This document shows, one piece after another, positions 9,783 to 17,208 of a stretch of 64,000 nucleotides of DNA. Location: assembly GCA_002390745.1 (NCBI GenBank), contig DGQK01000026.1, positions 1-64,000 on the forward strand, given 5' to 3'. Each line of letters begins with the position of its first letter. The stretch's first letter is position 1. The DNA is from Bacteroidetes bacterium UBA4416. Its GTDB lineage: Bacteria > Bacteroidota > Bacteroidia > B-17B0 > Aurantibacillaceae. Below the pieces are notes generated by a model that saw nothing but the letters and a program-made list of their open reading frames with translations, was not told the DNA's origin and did no database searches. The position numbers and the translations under genes were made by a program.

Positions 9783-9792
9783 GTTCTTGTTC

Positions 9793-10755
9793 TTAAGCGG
9801 TTTTCATAAACGCATCGATGATCTTCCTGATCTCCGCCTTAGCAGAACCCGCCACGTAAGTTTTTCCGGTACAGGATTTTTCGCCCAGTTCAAATAAGCT
9901 TTCGTATAACCTGGAGCCATCTACTTTGGCTTTCAGCTTCAGGTCGGCAGTGCCGGCGTACACTTCATCCCACACGGCACGCACATCAGCCCAGTAATTT
10001 TTTTCACGCTCCCAGTATTTGATGGCCGGCGTGGCATCGTAATTTCCTTTGGTGAATTTTTCGATCCCGCGCTCCCAGCATAGTAATTTATCAACGCCAT
10101 TGTTACGGATGATCTTCTCGTTGTTTTGATCCAGTACCCAGCCGTCAGCCAGGATCTCCATACGGCTATGACGTTTCATCACATTGTAGTCGCTTCTTTT
10201 GGTGAATTCGCGGCGTGGCAGCGGAGAATCGTTCACCCCTTCCCAGAAGTGCTTGCCATCCACGTGAACCCAGGTACCAAAGCTCTCGTATCGCGGGCTA
10301 TCGTCTACCTGGTATACTTTCTGTGTCCAGGTGCCTTTGGCCTGCTCCGCCGTAATGGTATTTTTAATCCATTCGTTATCCTTATAGAAATTATACAGTA
10401 CCTTGTTCTCATATATCCAATCCTGCTTCCAGTGCTTGATGATGGTACTGTCGTTGATGATCAGCAGGTGCTGCAACACAATTTTATTCGGGGAATCCTC
10501 GATCAGCGTTACATACTCGATCGCCTGTTCGGCATAGGGCTTGTGAAATTTGTAGCCGGTATCAGGCGAAAAGGTCTCTGCAAAGTTAAAAGACACTTTA
10601 TAGATCCCCACCATACTCTTAATACAAGCCCTGTCCTGATCCATTTTGCTTCCCGCAATGGCTGAGGGTTTAGGTGCGGGCGCAGGTTGTTTGGTTTGTG
10701 CGGAAAGTCCGAGCGTGAATGCCAGAGCGACCAGCGTAGTCAATGTTTTCGTCAT
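9793..10755 (-). CDS. DUF6607 family secreted protein
   Basis: Starting at MTKTLTTLVALAFTLGLSAQ (ATG at 10755) it has 320 residues and a clear signal peptide; the frame continues upstream to 10782 but the added residues do not improve the signal. Family features: CIKSMVGIYKVSFNFAETFSPD, KIVLQHLLI, IKHWKQDWIYEN, GTWTQKVYQVDDSPRYE and PLPRREFTKRSDYNV. DUF6607 proteins are periplasmic or surface proteins of Bacteroidota and Proteobacteria without known function. It sits between the two HmuY-type genes in the heme operon, which suggests an accessory role in heme uptake. Confidence 0.85.
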   Translation of the reverse strand: MTKTLTTLVALAFTLGLSAQTKQPAPAPKPSAIAGSKMDQDRACIKSMVGIYKVSFNFAETFSPDTGYKFHKPYAEQAIEYVTLIEDSPNKIVLQHLLIINDSTIIKHWKQDWIYENKVLYNFYKDNEWIKNTITAEQAKGTWTQKVYQVDDSPRYESFGTWVHVDGKHFWEGVNDSPLPRREFTKRSDYNVMKRHSRMEILADGWVLDQNNEKIIRNNGVDKLLCWERGIEKFTKGNYDATPAIKYWEREKNYWADVRAVWDEVYAGTADLKLKAKVDGSRLYESLFELGEKSCTGKTYVAGSAKAEIRKIIDAFMKTA

Positions 10756-10796
10756 GTTCTTGGTTTTTTGTATAAGTTGCATTGTTTAAGTGGAAA

Positions 10797-10862
10797 GGCC
10801 GGAACTTATTACCTATGAAAAAAATCACCTTATAACAGGCAAGCCTTCTATAAGTTCCGGCC
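10797..10862 (-). repeat. perfect 13-bp inverted repeat inside the heme operon
   Basis: GGCCGGAACTTAT (10797-10809) and ATAAGTTCCGGCC (10850-10862) are exact reverse complements separated by 40 bases. The hairpin starts 9 bases after the stop codon of the T9SS HmuY-like gene and ends before the DUF6607 gene. No T-run follows on the minus strand, so it looks more like an mRNA-stabilising or processing hairpin, or a partial attenuator, than a full terminator. Confidence 0.7.
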
Positions 10863-10870
10863 AGTATGTT

Positions 10871-12142
10871 TTACTGTTTGATCAGTTTTTGTGTCACAGA
10901 GTAGCTTCCGCCATTCAGGTGAATAAAGTATACACCCGTTTGCAGATCGTTGATATTTAAAGCATGTTGATTTAAGCCTGCGCCCACATGCAGGGTTTCC
11001 TGCGCAACGGTTTTCCCGCTGATGTCGGTAAGCGTAGCCGAAACCACTGCTTCATGTTCTGCAGAGAATAACAGGTTAGCCACGGAAGAAGCCGGGTTCG
11101 GAAATACGATCACGGAAGCTGCAAGGTTGCCTTTTACGCCGGCAATGCCTACAGAGGAAGACGTCAGGTTTTCTTTGGAGAATACCGTGTTACCCGCTGC
11201 AGAGCCTGATGAGCCACCAAAGGATTTAAAGCGAAGCTTCCAGATATCGCCGTCTTTTGCCTTCACGAAATATACTGTATCGGCCGGGATGTCCCACTGA
11301 AAGGTCGTCATGTTAATCGCTTTCCAGTCGTGTCCGATGGCATTCATGGTTGTGGTAAATGTGTGCGAGCCGTAAGCTGTATAGGTCGCCGGAGCAGTTA
11401 CATCATTGGCCTGGGCTACCGTAACACCTTTATTGCTTAAGATTCCTGTTACCGCATAAATGGTTGGCGCGTAGGACATGTATTTCACGAATGTCAGGTC
11501 CCAGTTGGCGCTGGCCGGCTCCCTGTCCACAGTCGTGTTGGCCGTCATATCAAAATAAATAAAGTTTTTTCCGGTATAATTGCTTTTCGTTATGGTTTTT
11601 GCCTGCGCATTTGTCCCGTCAATATTGGCATACTCGAAAGAATACACGCCTCCGTTCAGGTCAATGAATTTCACTTTTTTATAAGATGTCGCTGATAATT
11701 TAACGACGTAGGTACTGTCGCCGGTAATGATGTGAGTTGTCGAATTATAAGTACCCCAACCCAGATCCATAGGATTTGCAGGGTTTCCGCCGGTATTGAA
11801 AGCCCCAACTGTCCAGGTCGTGTCGCTGTTATACATTTTAGGCCAGTTACGGATACCTGTTGTATCAATGCTTGCATAATCTGAAATTTTGTAAGGCGCT
11901 TTATAAACCGTGAAATCTGTTTTCTGAACGTTAGCCAGGATGGCAGCTGTATATCCCGAAATTTCAAAGGCGATATCCCAGTTGTCTTTGCTTTGGGTCC
12001 CCTGCTCATCGTTTTTTAAACTGTACCATTTTTGGTTGGCATAACCTGCCCCTACGGAAACCGTATCTACCACGGTAGTCTGCGCAGCGACCTGCAAGGT
12101 GGCTATTAAAATGATCCCGAGGGAAAGTAATTGTTTGCTCAT
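10871..12142 (-). CDS. HmuY-like protein with a T9SS type A sorting domain
   Basis: With the start at MSKQLLSLG (12142) the protein has 423 residues and a signal peptide ending near AAQT. The frame continues to 12211, but those residues lie on the likely promoter. The body is HmuY-like: WDIAFEISGY, WDLTFVKYM, NAIGHDWKAI and WKLRFKSF match the same elements in the downstream HmuY lipoprotein. The last 75 residues (FPNPASSVANLLF through LQTGVYFIHL to KLIKQ) are a T9SS type A sorting domain. It should be exported by T9SS and attached to or released from the cell surface as a hemophore. It is the first gene of the heme operon. Confidence 0.85.
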   Translation of the reverse strand: MSKQLLSLGIILIATLQVAAQTTVVDTVSVGAGYANQKWYSLKNDEQGTQSKDNWDIAFEISGYTAAILANVQKTDFTVYKAPYKISDYASIDTTGIRNWPKMYNSDTTWTVGAFNTGGNPANPMDLGWGTYNSTTHIITGDSTYVVKLSATSYKKVKFIDLNGGVYSFEYANIDGTNAQAKTITKSNYTGKNFIYFDMTANTTVDREPASANWDLTFVKYMSYAPTIYAVTGILSNKGVTVAQANDVTAPATYTAYGSHTFTTTMNAIGHDWKAINMTTFQWDIPADTVYFVKAKDGDIWKLRFKSFGGSSGSAAGNTVFSKENLTSSSVGIAGVKGNLAASVIVFPNPASSVANLLFSAEHEAVVSATLTDISGKTVAQETLHVGAGLNQHALNINDLQTGVYFIHLNGGSYSVTQKLIKQ

Positions 12143-12180
12143 GTTATTATACTGTTTAGAATGATTATAAATAATTTCCG

Positions 12181-12251
12181 CAAAGATCGTTTTGGAATCC
12201 TGCTGCCGCAATACTTAAATGGGGGTAATCTGCCTACCACAATTTAGGTAT
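12181..12251 (-). promoter_or_regulatory. heme operon promoter with two copies of a shared operator motif
   Basis: On the minus strand the -7 box is GATCTTTG (12181-12188, 7 of 8 with TAnnTTTG). Exactly 22 bases upstream lies ATACTTAAATGGGGGTAAT, as read on the plus strand (12211-12229), and next to it, in the opposite direction, ATACCTAAATTGTGGTAGG (12233-12251). Both resemble the motif upstream of the response regulator gene. The position over the -33 region suggests an activator site. Binding by the adjacent regulator is inferred. Confidence 0.5.
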
Positions 12252-12264
12252 CGCCTTCCCGGAA

Positions 12265-12912
12265 TTATTTCATCAATCCTGTCTTCACCGCATACTGCGC
12301 CAGCTCGATGCTGTGGTTGATACCCAGTTTCCTGTAAATATTTTTCTTGTGCGTCACTATGGTATAATAACTGATATTTAAAATATCGGCTATTTCCTTG
12401 GGCCGTTTGCCCGATACCAGTTCGCGGATCACATCGATCTCCCGCTCGGTGATGCTTCCGGTCATGCAGTGGTCTTTCGGGGAGATCTCCTTCTCCAGCA
12501 GCACATCGATGATCTGCCCGCAAAAGTATTTTTCTCCCCTGGCGCAGGAGATGATCGCCTCTGTGATTTCGCGCTCATCGCAATCTTTCAGCAGGTAATT
12601 CCTGATGCCGATGCCGATGATCTTTTTGATCTCTTCCGCCGTTTTCTCATGCGAGATCACCAGAACATGCAAGCCCGGGTATTCGCGGCGGATAGATTTG
12701 ATAACGTTCAGCGAAAAGCAATCATCGCAGCAATGGTCCACGATCAGCACATCCGGAAGTTCTTTTCTGAGGGCCTGTTGCAGGCTTTTGGTATCAACTA
12801 CTTCCGCAAGGTATTCAAATCTCGTATCTTCCCTGATCAGGGTGCGGAGTCCTTTACGGATTAAAAACGCAGTATCTGCTACGATGATCTTTATGGGGAG
12901 GGCCTGGGACAA
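12265..12912 (-). CDS. NarL/LuxR-family response regulator
   Basis: A 215-residue two-domain regulator. Receiver domain (7-125): acidic D13, phospho-acceptor D59 in LIVDHCC, and the conserved lysine in NYLLKD near residue 109. The LuxR-type helix-turn-helix (about 150-215) contains LTEREIDVI-like SITEREIDVIRELVSGKRPKEIA and YYTIVTHKKNIYRKLG. It lies directly upstream of the heme operon in the same direction, with its own promoter. No histidine kinase is adjacent. The unusual HCCDDC run right after D59 could respond to metal, heme or redox state; that is speculation. It is probably the local regulator of the heme genes. Confidence 0.88.
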   Translation of the reverse strand: MSQALPIKIIVADTAFLIRKGLRTLIREDTRFEYLAEVVDTKSLQQALRKELPDVLIVDHCCDDCFSLNVIKSIRREYPGLHVLVISHEKTAEEIKKIIGIGIRNYLLKDCDEREITEAIISCARGEKYFCGQIIDVLLEKEISPKDHCMTGSITEREIDVIRELVSGKRPKEIADILNISYYTIVTHKKNIYRKLGINHSIELAQYAVKTGLMK

Positions 12913-12939
12913 AATTGTTATTTAGATTAATTCTAAACA

Positions 12940-12988
12940 CAAAAATATACAAAAAGGGAGGTATGGATAATACCTAAATTAGGGTATT
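12940..12988 (-). promoter_or_regulatory. response-regulator promoter with the shared operator motif
   Basis: The minus-strand -7 box is TATTTTTG (12940-12947), a full match to TAnnTTTG. Twenty-two bases upstream is ATACCTAAATTAGGGTATT as read on the plus strand (12970-12988), a near-palindrome (TACC...GGGTA) sharing 15 of 19 bases with the site at 12211-12229, which stands at the same distance from its own -7 box. This fits autoregulation. Confidence 0.5.
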
Positions 12989-13013
12989 TCGAGGGGAAGG
13001 ATGTTGCAAGGCC

Positions 13014-13928
13014 CTATGCGGGAAGAAGGTCGATGAACCAAAAACCTTTGGTGGCGGGCTTCTCAGAAGGTGCCGCCAGCGTTAGTGCAAGAGGCTTATA
13101 CACTTTTTCGCCGGCCTTCACCAGAACAGGCTGCCTGAAAACAGGGCCGTCATAGCAAAAGGAGTGGTATTCACCATGCTCACCGCAAGGGTCTACATTT
13201 GAGGGTAATTCCCGGAGAAAAGCGTCATCGATCTCACGCCCCACCCATTCTTCACCGAGGTAAGCATCGTTGGTGCAGCAAAGCACCGTTTTGAATTTCC
13301 GGTTGATAAAGTCACGCACTAATTCCTCCGTGGGTCTTTTCCAAAGAGGGAACACCGCCTGCATGCCTACTTTGGCAAGATTGGCTTCGCGGTAAGCCCG
13401 CAAATCTTCCAGGAAAATATCGCCGAAGATCACATGCTGTATCCCTTCTGCTTTCGCTTTCAGCAACACTGCCTCCATCTGCCGCTCGTATTCTTCATTG
13501 CTCCCCTCTTCCACTTCCACTTTCAGCAAAGGAAAACCCAGCGCAGCAGCCTGCGCCTGCAAGAGCTCTTCCCGCACACCATGCATCGAGATCCGTTGAA
13601 AGGTCTTATTCACAGTTGTGAGCAGGTACTTCACTTCGTAATGGCTCTCTAAAATAACCTGGTAAAGGGCATAGGCAGAATCCTTGCCCCCGCTCCAACA
13701 GAAAATAGCTTTTGTCTTTTCACCGCTGTGGTAAGCTTCTTTCAATTCCTGCAGGCAGGCCTTACATACACAGTCGCTGTATTGCACCGAAACAAACCGC
13801 GTTTCTTCCGCACTCAGCTCTATGCTTGTACAATCGCAATGCGAAATAGCATCGGGCCGGCATACAAACGCGGCACCGCAACGCGTGCAGGCTTTGGGAG
13901 AAGGATTATTCGGCAGACTCAATGGCAA
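13014..13928 (-). CDS. Dph6/DUF71-type ATP-dependent ligase with N-terminal CWC cysteine domain
   Basis: A 304-residue fusion. Residues about 10-65 form a cysteine-rich CWC domain (CTRCGAAFVC, CDC, CVCKAC). From about residue 72 follows a PP-loop ATPase of the diphthine-ammonia ligase/DUF71 family: the SGGKDSAYALY pyrophosphate loop, RISMHGVREELL, and the C-terminal GEHGEYHSFCYDGPVF signature. In eukaryotes and archaea Dph6 amidates diphthine on EF2; bacteria lack diphthamide, so the substrate here is unknown. Its start overlaps the end of the upstream PAS gene by 23 bases. Confidence 0.85.
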   Translation of the reverse strand: MPLSLPNNPSPKACTRCGAAFVCRPDAISHCDCTSIELSAEETRFVSVQYSDCVCKACLQELKEAYHSGEKTKAIFCWSGGKDSAYALYQVILESHYEVKYLLTTVNKTFQRISMHGVREELLQAQAAALGFPLLKVEVEEGSNEEYERQMEAVLLKAKAEGIQHVIFGDIFLEDLRAYREANLAKVGMQAVFPLWKRPTEELVRDFINRKFKTVLCCTNDAYLGEEWVGREIDDAFLRELPSNVDPCGEHGEYHSFCYDGPVFRQPVLVKAGEKVYKPLALTLAAPSEKPATKGFWFIDLLPA

Positions 13929-14406
13929 CGAAATTGACCGGCGTATGCGATTTGTCGAAGACCGGGTAAATCTGCAGCTTACAAAGATAAGGTTGCCCGT
14001 CTTTTTTATAATTCACAAGCTCATCGTTTACCGGCTGCAAAGCTTTAAGGTTTTCCCGGATCCTGCCCATCGCCAGCTTGCAGGTTTGCGATCCCTGCAA
14101 AAAGCTGGGTGTTTTTCCTACTGCTTCGGCAGGCAGGTAGCCCGTGAGGTGATAGAAACGGCGGCTTACCCATATGATCTCTTTCTTAAGATTCGTGATC
14201 ACTACCGTTTTTTTATGCAACAGCGGCAGGCGCAGCTCCGGGAACTCTACCCAGTTCAGGTCTTTCTCCAGTACTTTCAGGCATTGCAGTTCCTGACCGG
14301 TATTGATGGCTCCGTAAATGTGCTTGCAGGAAATATCCCAGCTGATAAGGGGCGCGTAAGTTGCACCTTTATACATGTGGTTTAATGCTTCCTCGTATTC
14401 GAACAT
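13906..14406 (-). CDS. PAS domain protein, LOV-like but lacking the photoactive cysteine
   Basis: I start it at MFEYEEALN (ATG at 14406), giving 166 residues; the longer frame to 14526 would run through a strong terminator hairpin at 14456-14484. The PAS domain (about 60-160) contains VSRRFYHLTGYLPAEAVGKTPSFLQGSQT, close to the LOV motif GxNCRFLQG, but the cysteine is replaced (TPSFLQ), so flavin photochemistry of the LOV type is not expected. No output domain is attached. It overlaps the downstream Dph6-like gene, so the two are probably co-translated. Confidence 0.75.
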   Translation of the reverse strand: MFEYEEALNHMYKGATYAPLISWDISCKHIYGAINTGQELQCLKVLEKDLNWVEFPELRLPLLHKKTVVITNLKKEIIWVSRRFYHLTGYLPAEAVGKTPSFLQGSQTCKLAMGRIRENLKALQPVNDELVNYKKDGQPYLCKLQIYPVFDKSHTPVNFVAIESAE

Positions 14407-14455
14407 GTTACAAAAATAAGAATCTGTTTGACATAAGCGTCTTGTACCCAAATTA

Positions 14456-14484
14456 AAACAGCTGCATCCGGAATGCAGCTGTTT
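14456..14484 (-). terminator. intrinsic terminator after the MuiA-like gene
   Basis: A perfect 12-bp stem (AAACAGCTGCAT at 14456-14467 and its complement at 14473-14484) with a 5-base loop, followed on the minus strand by TTTTAATTT. It separates the MuiA-like gene from the PAS gene and argues against the longer PAS frame. Confidence 0.75.
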
Positions 14485-14701
14485 AGATAACACATGCTGA
14501 GGGGAAATTGTTTTATTTAATTTCAACTATAAGGAATGGCAGAGCGTGTACGTTACCTGTTCATCACAACAAAGCAATACAGCCGGAATATCTTATGAGC
14601 ACTTCCTGTTAGTCACATTGATCTTTTGAGCGCCCGTCACCACGGGTCATGAGGCCATCGTGGCTCAAACAAACCACTCTGCACCTGGTGCATGCCCCTA
14701 C

Positions 14702-16378
14702 TCAATTAATCGCTACCGGCATGCTCTTAGGCGCTTTCACCTGGTATACCAGCGAGAGCCGTTTGCTGTCTTTGGCCGGCACTGCCAGTCGCCAGGTGAG
14801 CATGCCGGTACTTTCTTCCAGCTTGGCGCCTGAGAGTTCCTTCGGATCTATGCTCACCGTTTTGTCATAAGCCAGCGGCAGCTGATCCTCCACTTCGATC
14901 TCGATCTTCGAGCTGCGGGAATTTTTCATGGTGATCTCAAAGGTGTATTGATGCACGATGTCGTTGTCCAACAATTTCTGAGAGCATTTATCTTTGATCT
15001 TCTGGCGCTTGACGGCAATGTTCTTATCGATGCCGAGCGAAAGCGAGATGGTATCTTCCGTACCGCCCGGCACCAGGCTTGTAGAGCCCACATAAGAACC
15101 ATCGTAATACACGGAAGCCTGCCCGCCGATCGTGATCGCATCTTCCCAATCGGGCAGAACGGCCGTGAGGTAAACGTTTGCATTGATCTTCGGAATGGCT
15201 TTGTACCTGTAAAAGGTTTTAAGGTCTTTCACCAGAATCGCCGCGAAATGCTCTTTGCCATCGCTTGGAATATTGTAGTTTAACTTGATATCGTATTCCG
15301 TTTCAATCACATTTTCACTCACCTCGGTAAATTCAAAAGCATCCTTCGCGGCTTTATACTCGCTGTTCGCTTCTTTATCCATAGTTTTCATATCGTCTGT
15401 GGCGGCATAACCACTGGCAGTGGCCGGTACGCCGTTATAGGCCATTTTGTTTGTTTTACGCGGATAGGCATTGTATCCGAGATAGTAAGGCGATAATTCG
15501 GGGATAGTGTATGAGCGGTTTGGATTGGCTGTAGAAAGTACGAGGCGTACATTGCCCCAATCGATGCCCGATTGCTGGTGGATCTGAGCTTTATACGTAA
15601 GCTTCACATTCTGCTCGTTGGAAACAGCCCTCAGATCATAGGAAGGCTGCCAGCCTGCATTGGTAATGTAGTAGTTGAGGTTGATGGTGGCAGGGCCCGC
15701 CTGTTCGGCAATCACATGCACCAGGATGCGGTAATCCGTTTTTTCCACTTCACCGTTGGGGTCCTGGTTTGCCAGCTCGTTATTGATCGTTGACAAACGT
15801 TCATTGAGCTTCTCCCGTCTTGCTTCCAGCTTTTCCTTCTCCCGCTTCAGCTTCAGCTGTTCGGCATTGATGTTGAAAAGCTTTTCACGCAGGTAGGTCA
15901 AGCCTTCTTTCAGGAGAGCGATGCTGTCTTTTTTTGAAAGGCCTTTGTAGAGGTTGTAGCTCATCAGCACATTTTTTTCGGTGCTCAATACATCAATCTT
16001 GCTGTTGACATCCTCGAGCGTATAGGCCAGCTCTTTAATACTGTCGTTGATATTCTTTACCAGCTTGCCATAGCGCACATCGCCTTGCAGTTTTGCCTTG
16101 TCGAGCTCCGGGTAATGGATCTCATGTTGAATTTCGGCGATGATAAAATTGCCGTTACCCGAAGCTTGAATGGCGGATGCATTGATGCAGTTTTCCAGCC
16201 CTGAAAAAATGAGGGTGTTCTGCCCCGCAACCAGGTTGGCAGCGATAGAGCGGTGTACCTGCGCTCCCTGCGTGTACACAATGATCTTCTCCGGTTTTGA
16301 TTTGAGTACTTTTTCTGTTTCGGTGGCCTTTGCACTAACTGTATTTAAGAATAGGGCAAGAATAACAAGCTGCTTCAT
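14702..16378 (-). CDS. DUF4139 domain protein, mucoidy inhibitor MuiA family
   Basis: A 558-residue exported protein (signal peptide 1-18, cut near VSAKA). The N-terminal DUF4140 domain (about 25-125) is followed by a coiled coil rich in Lys and Glu (about 130-205) and a DUF4139 beta-rich domain (about 220-550) with YYITNAGWQPSYDLRA and IDWGNVRLVLSTANPNRS. MuiA-type proteins were named for an effect on capsule production in other bacteria; the biochemical role is unknown. It is probably periplasmic, is transcribed alone, and is followed by a strong terminator. Confidence 0.88.
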   Translation of the reverse strand: MKQLVILALFLNTVSAKATETEKVLKSKPEKIIVYTQGAQVHRSIAANLVAGQNTLIFSGLENCINASAIQASGNGNFIIAEIQHEIHYPELDKAKLQGDVRYGKLVKNINDSIKELAYTLEDVNSKIDVLSTEKNVLMSYNLYKGLSKKDSIALLKEGLTYLREKLFNINAEQLKLKREKEKLEARREKLNERLSTINNELANQDPNGEVEKTDYRILVHVIAEQAGPATINLNYYITNAGWQPSYDLRAVSNEQNVKLTYKAQIHQQSGIDWGNVRLVLSTANPNRSYTIPELSPYYLGYNAYPRKTNKMAYNGVPATASGYAATDDMKTMDKEANSEYKAAKDAFEFTEVSENVIETEYDIKLNYNIPSDGKEHFAAILVKDLKTFYRYKAIPKINANVYLTAVLPDWEDAITIGGQASVYYDGSYVGSTSLVPGGTEDTISLSLGIDKNIAVKRQKIKDKCSQKLLDNDIVHQYTFEITMKNSRSSKIEIEVEDQLPLAYDKTVSIDPKELSGAKLEESTGMLTWRLAVPAKDSKRLSLVYQVKAPKSMPVAIN

Positions 16379-16571
16379 ACGAATGGATTTTTAAGAAATT
16401 TCCATTAGGATGAAACGACGCTCACATTTCCATAAAGGGAATTGAAAAAAGATCGGAACGCTGATCATGCAGTTTTTTATGATCGAGTAAGACTTGCCCT
16501 TTCATAAAACCAATCTGTTCTTAATCCGTGACAATCCGCTTGATCGGCTTCATCTGCGTTCCATAAAGCAC

Positions 16572-17189
16572 TTACCTCGCCAGGCTGTTGTTATATGGGA
16601 TCCTGTTCACAATGGAGCGGCCAAGGGTCACTTCATCCGTGTACTCCAGCTCATCGCCTACAGCAATGCCCCGTGCAATAGCAGACAGCGTCACTTCATA
16701 AGCAGCAAGTTTTTTGAAGATAAAAAAGCTGGTGGTTTCTCCTTCCATCGTCGCGTTCAGGGCGAGGATCACTTCTTTCACCTGTTGCGAAGCGATCTTA
16801 TCGACCAGGGACTGGATCGTAAGGTTACCAGGGCCGATACCTTCCATCGGAGAGATAAGTCCCCCCAGCACGTGGTATACGCCTTTGTAAAAGCCCGTAT
16901 TTTCTATCGCCATCACGTCCCTGTAATCCTGCACCACGCAAATAAGCTGGTGGTTGCGCGCCGGGTTGGAGCACACATCGCATACTTCGTGATCGGAAAT
17001 GGTGTGGCAGTTGTTGCAATACTTCAGATCGCTTTTCAGGGCTTTCAACACGTCCGAAAAATTACCCACCTCCTGAGCGTCCTGCTTAATAAGATGCAAT
17101 ACATAACGTAGGGCCGATTTTTTACCAACACCCGGCAGGGCCGAGAAGTGCGCGACGGCCTGTTCGATTAATTTTGAGCTGAATTCCAT
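16572..17189 (-). CDS. recR: recombination mediator RecR
   Basis: A 205-residue protein, the usual RecR length. It has the N-terminal helix-hairpin-helix (LPGVGKKSALRYVLHLI, 18-34), a four-cysteine zinc finger (C58, C61, C70, C73) and a Toprim domain (about 80-175) with VVQDYRDVMAIE, and the C-terminal Walker-like segment GRSIVNRIPYN. RecR acts with RecF and RecO to load RecA on gapped DNA. It starts 19 bases after the stop of the propeller protein gene and is probably co-transcribed with it. Confidence 0.95.
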   Translation of the reverse strand: MEFSSKLIEQAVAHFSALPGVGKKSALRYVLHLIKQDAQEVGNFSDVLKALKSDLKYCNNCHTISDHEVCDVCSNPARNHQLICVVQDYRDVMAIENTGFYKGVYHVLGGLISPMEGIGPGNLTIQSLVDKIASQQVKEVILALNATMEGETTSFFIFKKLAAYEVTLSAIARGIAVGDELEYTDEVTLGRSIVNRIPYNNSLAR

Positions 17190-17208
17190 TCTGTACTAAA
17201 ACAATTTC

